A stretch of DNA of 62,252 nucleotides from Kiritimatiellia bacterium (GTDB lineage Bacteria > Verrucomicrobiota > Kiritimatiellia > JAFGHX01): contig JAFGHX010000131.1 of NCBI GenBank assembly GCA_016929905.1, positions 1 through 62,252 of the forward strand, read 5' to 3'. A program made the position numbers and the translations under genes. Within the stretch, counting starts at the first letter, position 1, and each line of letters begins with the position of its first letter. This document shows positions 15,072 through 23,996 of this stretch, piece by piece. The notes beneath the pieces were generated by a model. It was given only the letters and a program-made list of their open reading frames with translations. It was not told where the DNA came from and ran no database searches.

Positions 15072-16595
15072 ATGGGAAAGCAGAACAAGACGGCGATATC
15101 GCCGACGCGTGCAGAAGACTACCCGGAATGGTACCAGCAGGTCGTCCGTGCGGCGGACCTGGCCGAACCGTCGCCCGTGCGGGGCTGTATGGTCATTAAG
15201 CCCTGGGGCTACAGCATCTGGGAGAATATTCAGCGTGTGCTGGACGGGATGTTCAAGGCGACGGGGCATCAGAACGCCTATTTTCCGCTCTTCATTCCCA
15301 TGAGTTTCCTGCAGAAAGAGGCCGAGCACGTTGAGGGGTTTGCCAAGGAATGCGCGGTCGTCACGCATCACCGGCTCGAAACCGGCGCGGACGGGAATCT
15401 GGTTCCTGCCGGAGCGCTCGACGAGCCCCTGATTGTGCGCCCGACGAGCGAGACGATCATCGGGGCGATGTTCCAGAAGTGGGTGCAGTCCTATCGCGAT
15501 TTGCCGCTGCTCATCAACCAGTGGGCGAATGTCGTGCGCTGGGAGATGCGCACGCGGCTGTTCTTGCGCACGACCGAGTTCCTCTGGCAAGAGGGCCACA
15601 CGGTTCACGCCACGGCCGAAGAGGCGCAGGAGGAGACCCGGCGCATGCTGGACGTCTACGTCGATTTCGCCGAGCGTTACCTTGCCGTGCCGGTACTGAA
15701 GGGCGAGAAGACGGAATCGGAGCGGTTCCCCGGCGCGGTTTCGACCTATGCGATCGAAGGCATGATGCAGGACGGCAAGGCGCTTCAGATGGGGACCTCG
15801 CATTTTCTCGGCCAGAACTTCGCCAAGGCCTCCGACATCCGATTCCAGGACGAATCGGGTGGCACGGCGTATGCCTGGACGACCTCATGGGGCGTGTCGA
15901 CCCGGTTGGTGGGCGGTTTGATCATGACGCACAGCGACGACGACGGCCTCGTGCTCCCGCCGCGGATCGCGCCCGCCCACATTGTGATTCTGCCGATCGT
16001 CCACAAGGACGAGGTGCGGGGCCAAGTGCTGGAGTACTGTGAGCGACTGGCGGCGGAATTGAGGGCTCTCCAGTACGACCAACGACCGTTGCAGGTGGAA
16101 CTCGACGCCCGGGAGGGGCGCGGCGGCGAGAAGATGTGGTCCTGGATCAAGAAGGGGGTTCCGATCTGGCTCGAGGCGGGGCCCAGAGACATCGCGGCCG
16201 ACGCCGTGTTTGTGGGCCGGCGCGACAGGGGGCCGCAGGCCCGCGTCAGCCAACCGCGGGCCGAGTTCGTCGGTTCGGTCCTCACGCAACTCGACGAGAT
16301 ACAGAACGGCCTCTTCGAGCGGGCGAGGGCCTTCCGGGATCAGCACACGGTGCGGATCGATTCCAAGGACGCGTTCTATGCGTTCTTCACGCCCGCCAAC
16401 GCGGAGAAGCCGGAAATCCACGGCGGATTCGCCGAATGCCACTGGAGCGGCGATCCGGCCGTCGAGGAGGCGGTCAAGGCTGATCTGAACGTTACCATAC
16501 GCTGCATCCCGCTCGACGGGCAGGAGGAGGCGGGCACCTGCGTCATCAGCGGGAAGCGCAGCAAGCGACGGGTCGTATTCGGGAAGGCGTACTGA
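15072..16595 (+). CDS. proS: Prolyl-tRNA synthetase, archaeal/eukaryal type
   Basis: The 507-residue class II synthetase charges tRNA-Pro. It belongs to the archaeal/eukaryal-like form rather than the long bacterial form. It begins with a short N-terminus (EDYPEWYQQVVRAADLAEPSPVRGCMVIKPWG), has motif 2 (RPTSETIIGAMFQKW... VVRWEMRTRLFLRTTEF) and motif 3 (GGLIMTHSDDDGLVLPP), lacks the ~180-residue INS editing insertion, and ends in the extra C-terminal domain terminating with Tyr (VVFGKAY). A GGAGGGGAAGGGG purine stretch lies just upstream. This type occurs in scattered bacteria including spirochaetes. Confidence 0.96.
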   Translation: MGKQNKTAISPTRAEDYPEWYQQVVRAADLAEPSPVRGCMVIKPWGYSIWENIQRVLDGMFKATGHQNAYFPLFIPMSFLQKEAEHVEGFAKECAVVTHHRLETGADGNLVPAGALDEPLIVRPTSETIIGAMFQKWVQSYRDLPLLINQWANVVRWEMRTRLFLRTTEFLWQEGHTVHATAEEAQEETRRMLDVYVDFAERYLAVPVLKGEKTESERFPGAVSTYAIEGMMQDGKALQMGTSHFLGQNFAKASDIRFQDESGGTAYAWTTSWGVSTRLVGGLIMTHSDDDGLVLPPRIAPAHIVILPIVHKDEVRGQVLEYCERLAAELRALQYDQRPLQVELDAREGRGGEKMWSWIKKGVPIWLEAGPRDIAADAVFVGRRDRGPQARVSQPRAEFVGSVLTQLDEIQNGLFERARAFRDQHTVRIDSKDAFYAFFTPANAEKPEIHGGFAECHWSGDPAVEEAVKADLNVTIRCIPLDGQEEAGTCVISGKRSKRRVVFGKAY

Positions 16596-16647
16596 TGATT
16601 CGCTTTCGTGGGCGTTCATTCGCGGTTTCGGATTCGGGAGGTAACCG

Positions 16648-18225
16648 ATGCCGGCAGTAGCGGGAGTGGATTTCGGCACGCAAAGCGTGCGTGTTTCGAT
16701 TGTGGACAGCGAGAGAGGACGGCTCGGGTCGGCGGTGGCGCCGTATGAGGTGATCCGTGACCCGGCCGACCCGGACTTTGCGACACAGCGCCATGCCGAT
16801 CACATGGCCGCGCTGGGCGCGGCGGTGAAGGAGGCGGTCGCATCGGCGGGGATAGCCGGCGCGGCCGTTCGGGCCCTGGCGATCGATACCACCGGTTCGA
16901 CGGTTGTGCCCGTGGGCGGGGGGCTGGAACCGTTGGGTGATTACTATTTGTGGTGTGACCATCGGGGCAAGGTGGAGGCGGCTCAGATCACGCGCGCGGC
17001 CCGGGCGCAGGGCTTGAAACACATCGAGTGGTGCGGAGGCGTCTACTCGTCCGAGTGGGGGTTCTCGAAAGTCCTGCATTGGCTGCGGGCCAATCCGCAG
17101 AAGCGGGCCCAGATGGCTTCCGCCCTCGAGCACTGCGACATGATCGTCGCTGTGCTGAGCGGCAAGACCGACCCGCGTCAGGTCACACGCAGTGTTTGCG
17201 CGGCGGGCCACAAATGGATGTATCAGCCGTCGCTCGGCGGCTTGCCCCCGCAGCACTTCCTCGCCTCGGTCGACCCGCTGCTGGAAGGGGTGCGGGACCG
17301 GGTCTGCGGTGAGTACGGATCTTCGTTCGAAATCGGAGGCCGATTGACGCCGGAATGGGCCGCGAGACTCGGGCTGGCCGGCGGCATTCCCATTCCGGTC
17401 GGCGCATTTGACGCGCATTGGGACGCGATCGGTGCGGGCATTCGGGAAGGCGATATCGTCAATGTCGTTGGCACCTCCGTCTGCATCATGGGGATCGCGC
17501 GGCAGGTGGACCTCATTCCCGGCGTTTGCGGCGTGGTGAAGGGGTCGATTCATCCCGACTACTTCGGCATTGAGGCGGGTCTGAGCGCGGCAGGCGACAT
17601 CTTTGAAGCCATTGCCAGGCGCGCCGGGACGTCCGTCGGTACGCTCTCCGCCGCGCTTGACGGCTACCGCCCGGGCCAGACGGGCCTGCTGCGGCTGACC
17701 TGGGACAACGGGGACCGCACGGTTCTGGTCAACCCGAACTTGGGCGGAATCACGCTGGGCTGGACGCTGACGAGCACGGCGGCGGACGAACTGTTCGCCG
17801 CCATGGAAGGGGTCGCCATGCACACGCGCATTATCATCGAGCGCATGGCCGAGTACGGCGTGCCGGTCAACCGCATCATCAACGCCGGCGGCATTCCCCA
17901 GAAGAACGATACGCTCAATCAGGTCTATGCCAATGTGCTCGGGATGCCCATCCTGATTCCGGAACAGGAGACCACGAGTCTGGGCTCGGCGATCTTTGCC
18001 ATGCTCGCCGCCGGTATCTTCAAGACCGTCGAAGCGGCACAGGACGCCTTGTGCCCGGCCTACCGGGTGGTGAAGCCGAAACGAGGCGCGAAGGCCGTCT
18101 ACGGCGCGTTATACCGGATGTTCAAGAAACTGTACGTGAAGATGGGCAGCCCGGACGCCGGAAGCGTTACCATCGGGAAGATACTGCCGGCGCTTCGGGC
18201 GATCGCGGAGAAGGCGAGAGCGTGA
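16648..18225 (+). CDS. araB: FGGY-family sugar kinase, ribulokinase-like
   Basis: The 525-residue protein phosphorylates a ketose/pentulose, probably L-ribulose. The N-terminal phosphate loop VDFGTQSVRVSIVD, the catalytic-region DTTGSTVVPV, and the C-terminal FGGY signature region (NAGGIPQKNDTLNQVYANVLGMPI) are in family positions. GAFDAHWDAIGAGI is a ribulokinase hallmark. GGGAGGTAACCG before the start is a good ribosome site. No other arabinose genes lie nearby, so the precise sugar is inferred from family only. An octamer repeat element follows the stop. Confidence 0.86.
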   Translation: MPAVAGVDFGTQSVRVSIVDSERGRLGSAVAPYEVIRDPADPDFATQRHADHMAALGAAVKEAVASAGIAGAAVRALAIDTTGSTVVPVGGGLEPLGDYYLWCDHRGKVEAAQITRAARAQGLKHIEWCGGVYSSEWGFSKVLHWLRANPQKRAQMASALEHCDMIVAVLSGKTDPRQVTRSVCAAGHKWMYQPSLGGLPPQHFLASVDPLLEGVRDRVCGEYGSSFEIGGRLTPEWAARLGLAGGIPIPVGAFDAHWDAIGAGIREGDIVNVVGTSVCIMGIARQVDLIPGVCGVVKGSIHPDYFGIEAGLSAAGDIFEAIARRAGTSVGTLSAALDGYRPGQTGLLRLTWDNGDRTVLVNPNLGGITLGWTLTSTAADELFAAMEGVAMHTRIIIERMAEYGVPVNRIINAGGIPQKNDTLNQVYANVLGMPILIPEQETTSLGSAIFAMLAAGIFKTVEAAQDALCPAYRVVKPKRGAKAVYGALYRMFKKLYVKMGSPDAGSVTIGKILPALRAIAEKARA

Positions 18226-18247
18226 GGCCCCGGTGTGCGGGATGTTC

Positions 18248-18397
18248 GGAAGACTGGAAGGTTGGAAGAGTGGAAGAGTGGAAGGTTGGAAGGTTGGAAG
18301 AGTGGAAGGATAGGAGCGTGCGGGAGTGGTGCTTGGCGCATGTCGGCTGTCGGCAGCCTTCCATCTTTCCATTCTTCCAGCCTTGCGTTCTTCCTCC
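18248..18397. repeat. Octamer inverted repeat element, copy 1
   Basis: The left arm (18248-18311) is eight 8-bp units of the form GGAAGRNT. A spacer contains the core GGCGCATGTCGGCTGTC (18335-18351). The right arm (18358-18397) is five units of the complementary sense (CTTCCATC, TTTCCATT, CTTCCAGC, CTTGCGTT, CTTCCTCC). The right arm runs up to the ribosome site of the next gene. The same 8+5 layout and core recur at 46056-46180. Confidence 0.85.
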
Positions 18398-18406
18398 GGA
18401 GGTGCC

Positions 18407-19045
18407 ATGTCTGCTGTGAACGAGGTGATTGTCAGAGAGTATTTTGAATGGCTGGGTTACCTGGTGACGCAGCCGCGCAAGTATGTCGGGCCGCGGACGA
18501 AGACGGCCGAGGAAGAGGCCGATCTGATCGTCTTCAATCCGCTGGTATCGGAACAGAAGATGCCGGACGCCATCGTATGGACGGCCTCGAGCTTCAGGCA
18601 CGTCGCACGCGCCGTTGTTGGCGTGCGCGGATGGCATACGGAGACGTTCTACGCGGGCGTGCTGGAGCAGTCGCCGGAGATATTCCGGTTTGCGGACGAG
18701 GACGTCGTCGGGATCGCGGCCCGCCGGCTCGGTTCCAGAAACGTGGCGAAAGTTCTCTGTCTGCCGCAGTTGCCGGCATCCGGGCATTTGAAGAAGAAAG
18801 CGATCCAGGTCTTGAAAGACCGGGGCATCGACGGGGTGCTTTCATTTCGGACGATCCTTCTGGAACTGATGCAGGGCGTGGATACGCACAAGAACTACGA
18901 GAAGTCGGACTTGCTGCAGGTCATTCGGATCCTGAAGAACTACGACTTGCTCAAAGACAGCCAGTTGGACCTGTTCGGCAAGCGGCGGCGGGTGAAGAGG
19001 GGGGCGGCGAAGAAGCAGGACTCTGAATCGGGAGAGAGCGCATGA
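18407..19045 (+). CDS. Conserved protein of unknown function (212 aa)
   Basis: Start at 18407 follows GGAGG by five bases; codons further upstream belong to the octamer repeat. The chain is soluble and mixed alpha/beta, beginning VNEVIVREYFEWLGYLVTQPRKY and ending with a basic tail (GKRRRVKRGAAKK). The first ~130 residues have alternating strands and acidic residues (EEEADLIVFNPL, VVGVRGWHTE) that recall nuclease-like folds, but no catalytic motif can be assigned. The stop overlaps the next start (ATGA), so it is translated together with the enolase-superfamily enzyme. Nucleic-acid association is a guess from the basic tail. Confidence 0.7.
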   Translation: MSAVNEVIVREYFEWLGYLVTQPRKYVGPRTKTAEEEADLIVFNPLVSEQKMPDAIVWTASSFRHVARAVVGVRGWHTETFYAGVLEQSPEIFRFADEDVVGIAARRLGSRNVAKVLCLPQLPASGHLKKKAIQVLKDRGIDGVLSFRTILLELMQGVDTHKNYEKSDLLQVIRILKNYDLLKDSQLDLFGKRRRVKRGAAKKQDSESGESA

Positions 19046-20451
19046 AGAAGAAGACCGACGTGCGCGTAACGGCCGCGGAGCTCTATTTCCTTCCCGTTGA
19101 GACGCGGGTTCCGCTGAAGTTCGGCACGGAAACGCTGACGGCCGTGACCTGCGCGCGGGTGAAGCTGTCGGTGTCCGACGAGACGGGCGAGAGTGCGGAA
19201 GGCTGGGGCGAGACGCCGCTGAGCGTGCAGTGGGCCTGGCCGAGCGCCCTGTCCTACGAGCGGCGGCATGACGCCATGAAACGGTTCTGCCTGTTGCTGG
19301 CCAAGGCGTGGGCCGACTTCGAGCCGTGCGGCCATCCCATGGAAATCGGATACGCCTTCCTGGAGACCCGGCTGCCGGAATTGGTGGAGAAGCTGAACGG
19401 GCAGGGCGGCGAGTCGGAGCCGATGCCTTGGCTGGCGGCGCTGATATGCTGCTCGGCGTTCGACATCGCGCTGCACGACGCCTACGCGAATCTGCACGGG
19501 CTGCCCGTTTATCAGATCTACAACGCGGATTTCATGAATCGGGATCTCGCCTTCTTCCTGGAGCCCGCGGACGGCGCGCCGGTCGTCTTCGAGGGCAAGT
19601 ATCCCGCCGACCTGCTGGTGGCCACCCCGCCGCGTCGGCTGCTCGCCTGGCACCTCGTGGGCGGCAAGGACCTACTGGGTCCGGACGAATTGACGGGTTC
19701 GGAACCCGACGACGGCTATCCCGTCCTTCTGCCGGACTGGATAGAGCGGGATGGGCTGAAATGCCTGAAGGTCAAACTGCGCGGCAACGACATGGACTGG
19801 GATTACGCGCGGCTTGTGCGTGTTGGGCAGATTGCCGAGGCCAAGGGTGTGCTGTGGTTGACGTCGGACTTCAACTGCACGGTGGAAGACCCGGTCTACG
19901 TGACGGCTATTCTCGACCGGCTGATGGTGGAGCATCCGCGCCTTTACCAGATGATCCTCTATGTCGAGCAGCCGTTTCCCTACGACCTGGAGGCGAACAT
20001 CATCGATGTGCACAGCGTCTCGGCGCGCAAGCCCCTGTTCATGGACGAGAGCGCGCACGATTGGCGGCTGGTGCGCGCGGGCCGGCTGCTCGGGTGGACA
20101 GGCGTGGCGCTGAAGACCTGCAAGACGCAGACGGGCGCGCTGTTGACCCTCTGCTGGGCCAAGGCGCACGGCCTGACGCTGATGGTGCAGGACCTGACCA
20201 ACCCGATGCTGGCCCAGATTCCGCACGTGCTTCTGGCGGCCAACGCCGGCACGATCATGGGCGTTGAGACGAACGCGATGCAGTTCTATCCGGACGCGTC
20301 CGTCGCGGAGGAAGCCGTGCACCCGGGCATTTACCGACGGCGCGAGGGGCAGATCGACCTGAGCACGCTCGATGGCTCCGGGTTCGGCTATCGGGTGGCG
20401 CGGATCGGGCGGAGACTATCGCTGCCGGCCGGCGTGTTCGTCAAGGCGTGA
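19042..20451 (+). CDS. Enolase-superfamily (mandelate racemase/muconate cycloisomerase-like) enzyme
   Basis: The 469-residue product has an N-terminal capping domain and a beta-barrel with the KxK motif (LKCLKVKLRGND, near residue 236), metal ligands in order Asp (LTSDFNC), Glu (YVEQPF) and Asp (FMDESAHD), and a second Lys on the opposite side (ALKTCKTQTG). Lys on both faces is the muconate-cycloisomerase/dipeptide-epimerase/OSBS pattern. The enzyme abstracts a proton alpha to a carboxylate. It is larger than usual (350-400 aa) owing to an insertion around residues 170-230. Substrate unknown; the genomic context (araB, an unknown protein) hints at sugar-acid metabolism. Confidence 0.78.
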   Translation: MKKKTDVRVTAAELYFLPVETRVPLKFGTETLTAVTCARVKLSVSDETGESAEGWGETPLSVQWAWPSALSYERRHDAMKRFCLLLAKAWADFEPCGHPMEIGYAFLETRLPELVEKLNGQGGESEPMPWLAALICCSAFDIALHDAYANLHGLPVYQIYNADFMNRDLAFFLEPADGAPVVFEGKYPADLLVATPPRRLLAWHLVGGKDLLGPDELTGSEPDDGYPVLLPDWIERDGLKCLKVKLRGNDMDWDYARLVRVGQIAEAKGVLWLTSDFNCTVEDPVYVTAILDRLMVEHPRLYQMILYVEQPFPYDLEANIIDVHSVSARKPLFMDESAHDWRLVRAGRLLGWTGVALKTCKTQTGALLTLCWAKAHGLTLMVQDLTNPMLAQIPHVLLAANAGTIMGVETNAMQFYPDASVAEEAVHPGIYRRREGQIDLSTLDGSGFGYRVARIGRRLSLPAGVFVKA

Positions 20452-20457
20452 ACGCGG

Positions 20458-20486
20458 TTGACGCAGTCGGCAAATGGCCGTATAGT
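20458..20486 (+). promoter_or_regulatory. Sigma70-type promoter for the response regulator
   Basis: TTGACG, a 17-base spacer, then TATAGT, followed by GCGGGG. This is one of the best housekeeping promoter matches in the window. It lies 45 bases upstream of the response-regulator start and just inside the end of the preceding gene's intergenic space. Confidence 0.7.
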
Positions 20487-20530
20487 GCGGGGCGGCGAGC
20501 GAGCCCCGCTGGAAACGGAGAATCCGGACA

Positions 20531-20899
20531 ATGGCTCTGCGCATCTTGGCCGTGGATGACGACTCGCTGGTGCTGGGCGTGCTCGTGCGCGTGCTGGGCA
20601 CCGACCCTTCGCTTCAGGTCCGGACGGCCAGTCGCGGGCAGGAGGCCGTCGACATCGCCGCCAGCCAGTCCTTCGACGTCTTGATCTGCGATATCTCGCT
20701 GCCGGATCTGGACGGGAATCTGGTCGTAAAGGAGATGAAGCGCCGCGATATCTGCCCCCCATTCGTCGTCATGGTTTCCGGCATTGTGAAGACCGCTCCG
20801 CAGAGCCTCACCGGAAGCATGGTTTTCGTGCCGAAACCGATCGATCCCGTCGTACTGCTTTCGCTGCTGCGCTCCGTGCCGCGGCGCAGCGGGGCCTGA
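20531..20899 (+). CDS. Stand-alone response regulator receiver protein
   Basis: The 122-residue protein is a single CheY-like receiver: acidic pocket DDD at residues 9-11, phosphoacceptor Asp in ICDISLPDLDG (about residue 53), Ser/Thr switch in VMVSG, and Lys in VPKPID (about residue 101). There is no output domain, so it acts by protein-protein contact in a phosphorelay. No histidine kinase is nearby. A strong sigma70-type promoter lies upstream, so it is probably monocistronic. Confidence 0.85.
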   Translation: MALRILAVDDDSLVLGVLVRVLGTDPSLQVRTASRGQEAVDIAASQSFDVLICDISLPDLDGNLVVKEMKRRDICPPFVVMVSGIVKTAPQSLTGSMVFVPKPIDPVVLLSLLRSVPRRSGA

Positions 20900-20934
20900 A
20901 ACACCGCCTTTCCCGCGCCGGCGCCGGGGAGCGC

Positions 20935-21765
20935 TTAGGCGAGGGCCTTGTCGCGTTTGGCTCGGAAGTAGGCGACCTCGCGCTTGGCGGATTCGAGAAA
21001 CGCTTCCGGCGTGGGCATCTTGTACTCAGCGTGGATGGAGACCGGGCCCGCGAACCCGACCCGGGCGAGTTCGGCGAACACGAGGTCCCAATCCACGAAC
21101 CCTTTGCCGGCTTCAGTCCACACCCTCTTGGCCAGGCCTTGGTCGCCGTTCTCTTCGCGTAGCTGCATGACGTCCTTCACGGCGACGATGCTGAGATACG
21201 CCTTGACCATGGCCAAGCCGACGTCGAACGCTTCGCCCTCGACCGCCATGTGCCCGGCATCGATGTAGGCGCCCAGGCATCCCGGGTCGAACCCCTGCAA
21301 CAGATGCATCAGCGCGGCGCAGTTCAGTCCCATGCAGTAGTGGCTGTGCGTGTGGTAACAGATCTTGACGTTGTATCGGCGCGAGGTCTCCTGCCAGGCT
21401 TCGAATATCCGGCGGATGCGGTCGACTTCCGCCCAGTAGTCCGGCTGATCGGCGGGCTTGAACTTGAAGTAACCCAGCTTGATGAGCCGCACGTCCGCCT
21501 TGTCCATGGCCGAAAGGATCGGCGCGGCCGTGGGATGCGTGGGCTCGAGCAGATCGAAATTGCCGGTCACCATCGGCACGCTCAGGCCCTCCTTTCTGAA
21601 CGCGGCAACCAGGTTGGGCAACTGCTCGGCCGCGTTGTCCGGATTCACGACGTATCCGGGCCGCACGGCGAGGTCGTACCCGTCGAACCCCCAGTCATGG
21701 GCGCGCGCCATCAGTTCCGTGATGCCGTCCTGCTTGAATGACTTGCTGAATACGATGAGCTTCAT
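20935..21765 (-). CDS. Sugar phosphate isomerase/epimerase (AP-endonuclease-2-like TIM barrel)
   Basis: Start at 21765 is preceded by GGAGGAACCTT. The 276-residue chain is a xylose-isomerase-like TIM barrel with metal-site residues visible: KICYHTHSHYCMG (His), GAYIDAGHMAVEG (Asp/His), VAVKD (Asp) and SIHAEYK (His/Glu). Members isomerise or epimerise keto-sugars or inositols. No signal peptide is seen, so it is cytoplasmic. It is convergent with the response regulator and divergent from trpR. The exact substrate cannot be assigned. Confidence 0.8.
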   Translation of the reverse strand: MKLIVFSKSFKQDGITELMARAHDWGFDGYDLAVRPGYVVNPDNAAEQLPNLVAAFRKEGLSVPMVTGNFDLLEPTHPTAAPILSAMDKADVRLIKLGYFKFKPADQPDYWAEVDRIRRIFEAWQETSRRYNVKICYHTHSHYCMGLNCAALMHLLQGFDPGCLGAYIDAGHMAVEGEAFDVGLAMVKAYLSIVAVKDVMQLREENGDQGLAKRVWTEAGKGFVDWDLVFAELARVGFAGPVSIHAEYKMPTPEAFLESAKREVAYFRAKRDKALA

Positions 21766-22245
21766 AAGGTTCCTCCCCCGTGTCGTTAGGCCGGGCCGCA
21801 TCCCTGGCCGGGGTGGCCGCCCGTTGAAGATGAGCCGCACCGCCCCCGCGACGGCCGCGTCGTGGTCATGGCGTCTTGTACAGGCGCCGGGCAGGGAGCG
21901 TCAAATGAAAAAATCGAAATTCGCGATTTTGTATTTGCATGGGAAAACAGAATGTGGTAACTCATACGCGATAGTACCCCAAAGGAGCAGGCTCGCGCGC
22001 CATTTTCCCCGGCGGAGCGCGGGCTGAAGAGCCCGGTTCCCGTGGCACCACAACCAGCAGACAGGCGCGGAGCAATCGGAACTCTGTGTTCGGTTCGGAT
22101 GCAGCCGCCGGCGTGCTGTGCCGGCCGGGCCGGTGTTCGGGTTTGCCTGGCGTCAGAGTCAAGGGCGTGTGAGGTCGGCTGCGGGATGGCCGTTGCGGAA
22201 CTCGCACATAGGGAGTAACGGTACGTGATGAGGGGTGGTTGAGCT
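21766..22245 (+). promoter_or_regulatory. 480-bp intergenic control region before trpR
   Basis: No credible gene lies here. The stretch 21905-21970 is markedly A/T-rich and contains a 7-bp hairpin (AAAATCG at 21910-21916, CGATTTT at 21924-21930). An imperfect dyad follows: GGTAACT (21956) with AGTACC (21973), a candidate TrpR operator by position only. About 270 bases separate it from the trpR start, leaving room for a leader. A clear -35/-10 pair was not found. Confidence 0.35.
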
Positions 22246-22539
22246 ATGCATGAGAAGATGGTCAAGGAATTCGCGGACGTAATGGCGGGCATCGAGAAAC
22301 CGGCTGTCATGCTGGATTTTCTTCGCGCCATTCTGACGCCACAAGAGCTTGACAGGATCGCGCTGCGCTGGCGTCTGGTGAAGATGCTGAAGCACGGCGT
22401 GAAGCAGCGCGCGATCGCTTCGAAGCTGGGTGTGAGCCTGTGCAAGATCACGCGCGGCTCGCGCGAACTCAAGTCGGGTCCGAAGGGGTTCCGGGACGTG
22501 GTGGAGAAGGAGATGGCGAAGGAAAGGAAGAAAAAGTGA
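22246..22539 (+). CDS. trpR: TrpR-family repressor
   Basis: The 97-residue protein aligns with E. coli TrpR through its core: LTPQEL (Thr31, equivalent to Thr44), ALRWRLV (Arg41, equivalent to Arg54) and the HTH reading helix ending [13 protein letters not shown] (Arg70, equivalent to Arg84). The residue equivalent to Ser88, which contacts the tryptophan amino group, is Glu74, so corepressor binding may be altered. It is a likely dimeric DNA-binding autoregulator. Its stop overlaps the GTG start of trpB2, a coupling that recalls the chlamydial trpRBA operon. Confidence 0.82.
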   Translation: MHEKMVKEFADVMAGIEKPAVMLDFLRAILTPQELDRIALRWRLVKMLKHGVKQRAIASKLGVSLCKITRGSRELKSGPKGFRDVVEKEMAKERKKK

Positions 22540-23906
22540 GCGAACGGGTCAAGGTGTTCCTGGACGAGGAGGAAATACCGAAACAGTGGTACAACATCCA
22601 GGCGGACTTGCCGCATCCGCTTCCCCCCCCATTGGGGAAGGACGGCAAGCCGATTGGTCCCGACGACCTGGCGCCGGTGTTTCCGATGAACCTGATCGAG
22701 CAAGAGGTCAGTACGGAACGCTGGATTGCCATCCCGGAGCCTGTTCTCGAGATACTCGCCCTGTGGCGGCCCTCGCCGCTGTACCGGGCACGCCGGTTCG
22801 AGCAGGCACTGGGCACCCCGGCGAAGATCTACTACAAGCACGAAGGGGTCTCACCGCCGGGCAGCCACAAGCCGAATACGTCTGTGGCCCAGGCCTACTA
22901 CAACAAGGTGTTCGGGATCAAGCGCCTGACGACGGAAACGGGTGCGGGCCAGTGGGGCAGCGCTCTGGCATTCGGCTGCAAACTGCTGGGGCTGGAGTGC
23001 AAGGTCTACATGGTACGCATCAGTTTTGACCAGAAGCCGTTCCGCAAGTTCATGATGCAGACGTGGGGTGCGGAGTGCGTGGCCAGCCCCAGCAATCACA
23101 CGAAAGCTGGGCAGGCGATCCTGGAGCAGATGCCCGACACGCCGGGCAGCCTCGGGATTGCGATCAGCGAGGCCATCGAGGATGCGGTGACGTCGAAAGA
23201 CACCCGCTATTCGCTTGGCAGTGTGCTGAACCACGTCCTCATGCACCAGACCGTCATCGGGCTGGAAGCCAAGAAGCAACTCGAGAAGATCGGCGTTTAC
23301 CCCGACGTCGTCGTCGGTTGCGCCGGCGGCGGTTCCAACTTCGCCGGGCTGAGCTTCCCCTTCGTGTGCGACAAGATCAGCGGCAAGGATGTCAAAGTCG
23401 TTGCCGTTGAGCCGACGGCCTGTCCCACCATGACCCGTGCGCCCTACGCCTATGACACCGGCGACACGGCCATGATGACGCCGTTGCTGCCGATGCACAG
23501 CCTGGGGCATACCTTCGTGCCGCCTCCGATCCACGCCGGCGGATTGCGGTACCACGGGATGGCGCCGCTCGTGAGCCACCTGCTGCAGGAGGGCCTCGTT
23601 GAGGCCCGCGGCCTGCATCAGCTCGAGTGCTACGAGGCCGCCGTGCTCTGGGCACACACGGAAGGGTTCATCTCGGCCCCCGAGACATCGCATGCGATCG
23701 CCGCGACGATTCGCGAAGCGAAGCAGGCGAAGGAAGAGGGGAAAGAGAAGACCATCCTCATGAACTGGTCCGGACACGGACTCATGGACCTGACCGGATA
23801 CGAGGCGTACTTCGCGGGGAAACTCAAGGATTACGAGTTGCCCGAGGAAGCGCTGCAGGCGTCTATGAAGTCGATGGAAGGCTTTCCGAAGCCGCCGGCC
23901 CTCTGA
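22536..23906 (+). CDS. trpB2: Tryptophan synthase beta chain-like protein, TrpB2 type
   Basis: Start is GTG at 22536, overlapping the trpR stop (GTGA), with AAGGAAAGGAAG just before it. The 456-residue PLP enzyme has the TrpB2 N-terminal extension ([16 protein letters not shown]), [24 protein letters not shown] (Lys112 holds PLP), [12 protein letters not shown] (catalytic Glu) and the [10 protein letters not shown] phosphate loop. TrpB2 condenses indole (or phosphoserine-derived substrates in some archaea) with serine. No trpA is nearby, so it may salvage free indole. A terminator follows. Confidence 0.93.
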   Translation: MSERVKVFLDEEEIPKQWYNIQADLPHPLPPPLGKDGKPIGPDDLAPVFPMNLIEQEVSTERWIAIPEPVLEILALWRPSPLYRARRFEQALGTPAKIYYKHEGVSPPGSHKPNTSVAQAYYNKVFGIKRLTTETGAGQWGSALAFGCKLLGLECKVYMVRISFDQKPFRKFMMQTWGAECVASPSNHTKAGQAILEQMPDTPGSLGIAISEAIEDAVTSKDTRYSLGSVLNHVLMHQTVIGLEAKKQLEKIGVYPDVVVGCAGGGSNFAGLSFPFVCDKISGKDVKVVAVEPTACPTMTRAPYAYDTGDTAMMTPLLPMHSLGHTFVPPPIHAGGLRYHGMAPLVSHLLQEGLVEARGLHQLECYEAAVLWAHTEGFISAPETSHAIAATIREAKQAKEEGKEKTILMNWSGHGLMDLTGYEAYFAGKLKDYELPEEALQASMKSMEGFPKPPAL

Positions 23907-23928
23907 TCCGTCGTGAGAAGGCAAACCG

Positions 23929-23979
23929 GGCCCGCCTGTGACGGCCGACAGCACGTCGGCACGGCGCAGGCGGGCCTTT
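23929..23979 (+). terminator. Terminator after trpB2
   Basis: A 10-bp outer stem (GGCCCGCCTG at 23929-23938 with CAGGCGGGCC at 23967-23976), enclosing a smaller GCCGAC/GTCGGC stem, is followed by TTTCC. It lies 22 bases beyond the trpB2 stop. Confidence 0.7.
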
Positions 23980-23996
23980 CCGTCATGGCCTCGTGA

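Noticed and set aside
14534..15803. Minus-strand frames across the dodecamer array encoding (LLEN)n or (TYSR)n repeats
   Set aside because: The peptide repeats come from a 12-bp DNA repeat lying between aroB and proS; the frames are antisense to both genes and lack ribosome sites.
21903..21970. A/T-rich segment before trpR as a replication origin
   Set aside because: No DnaA-box cluster (TTATCCACA-like) and no dnaA or dnaN nearby; a promoter region is simpler.
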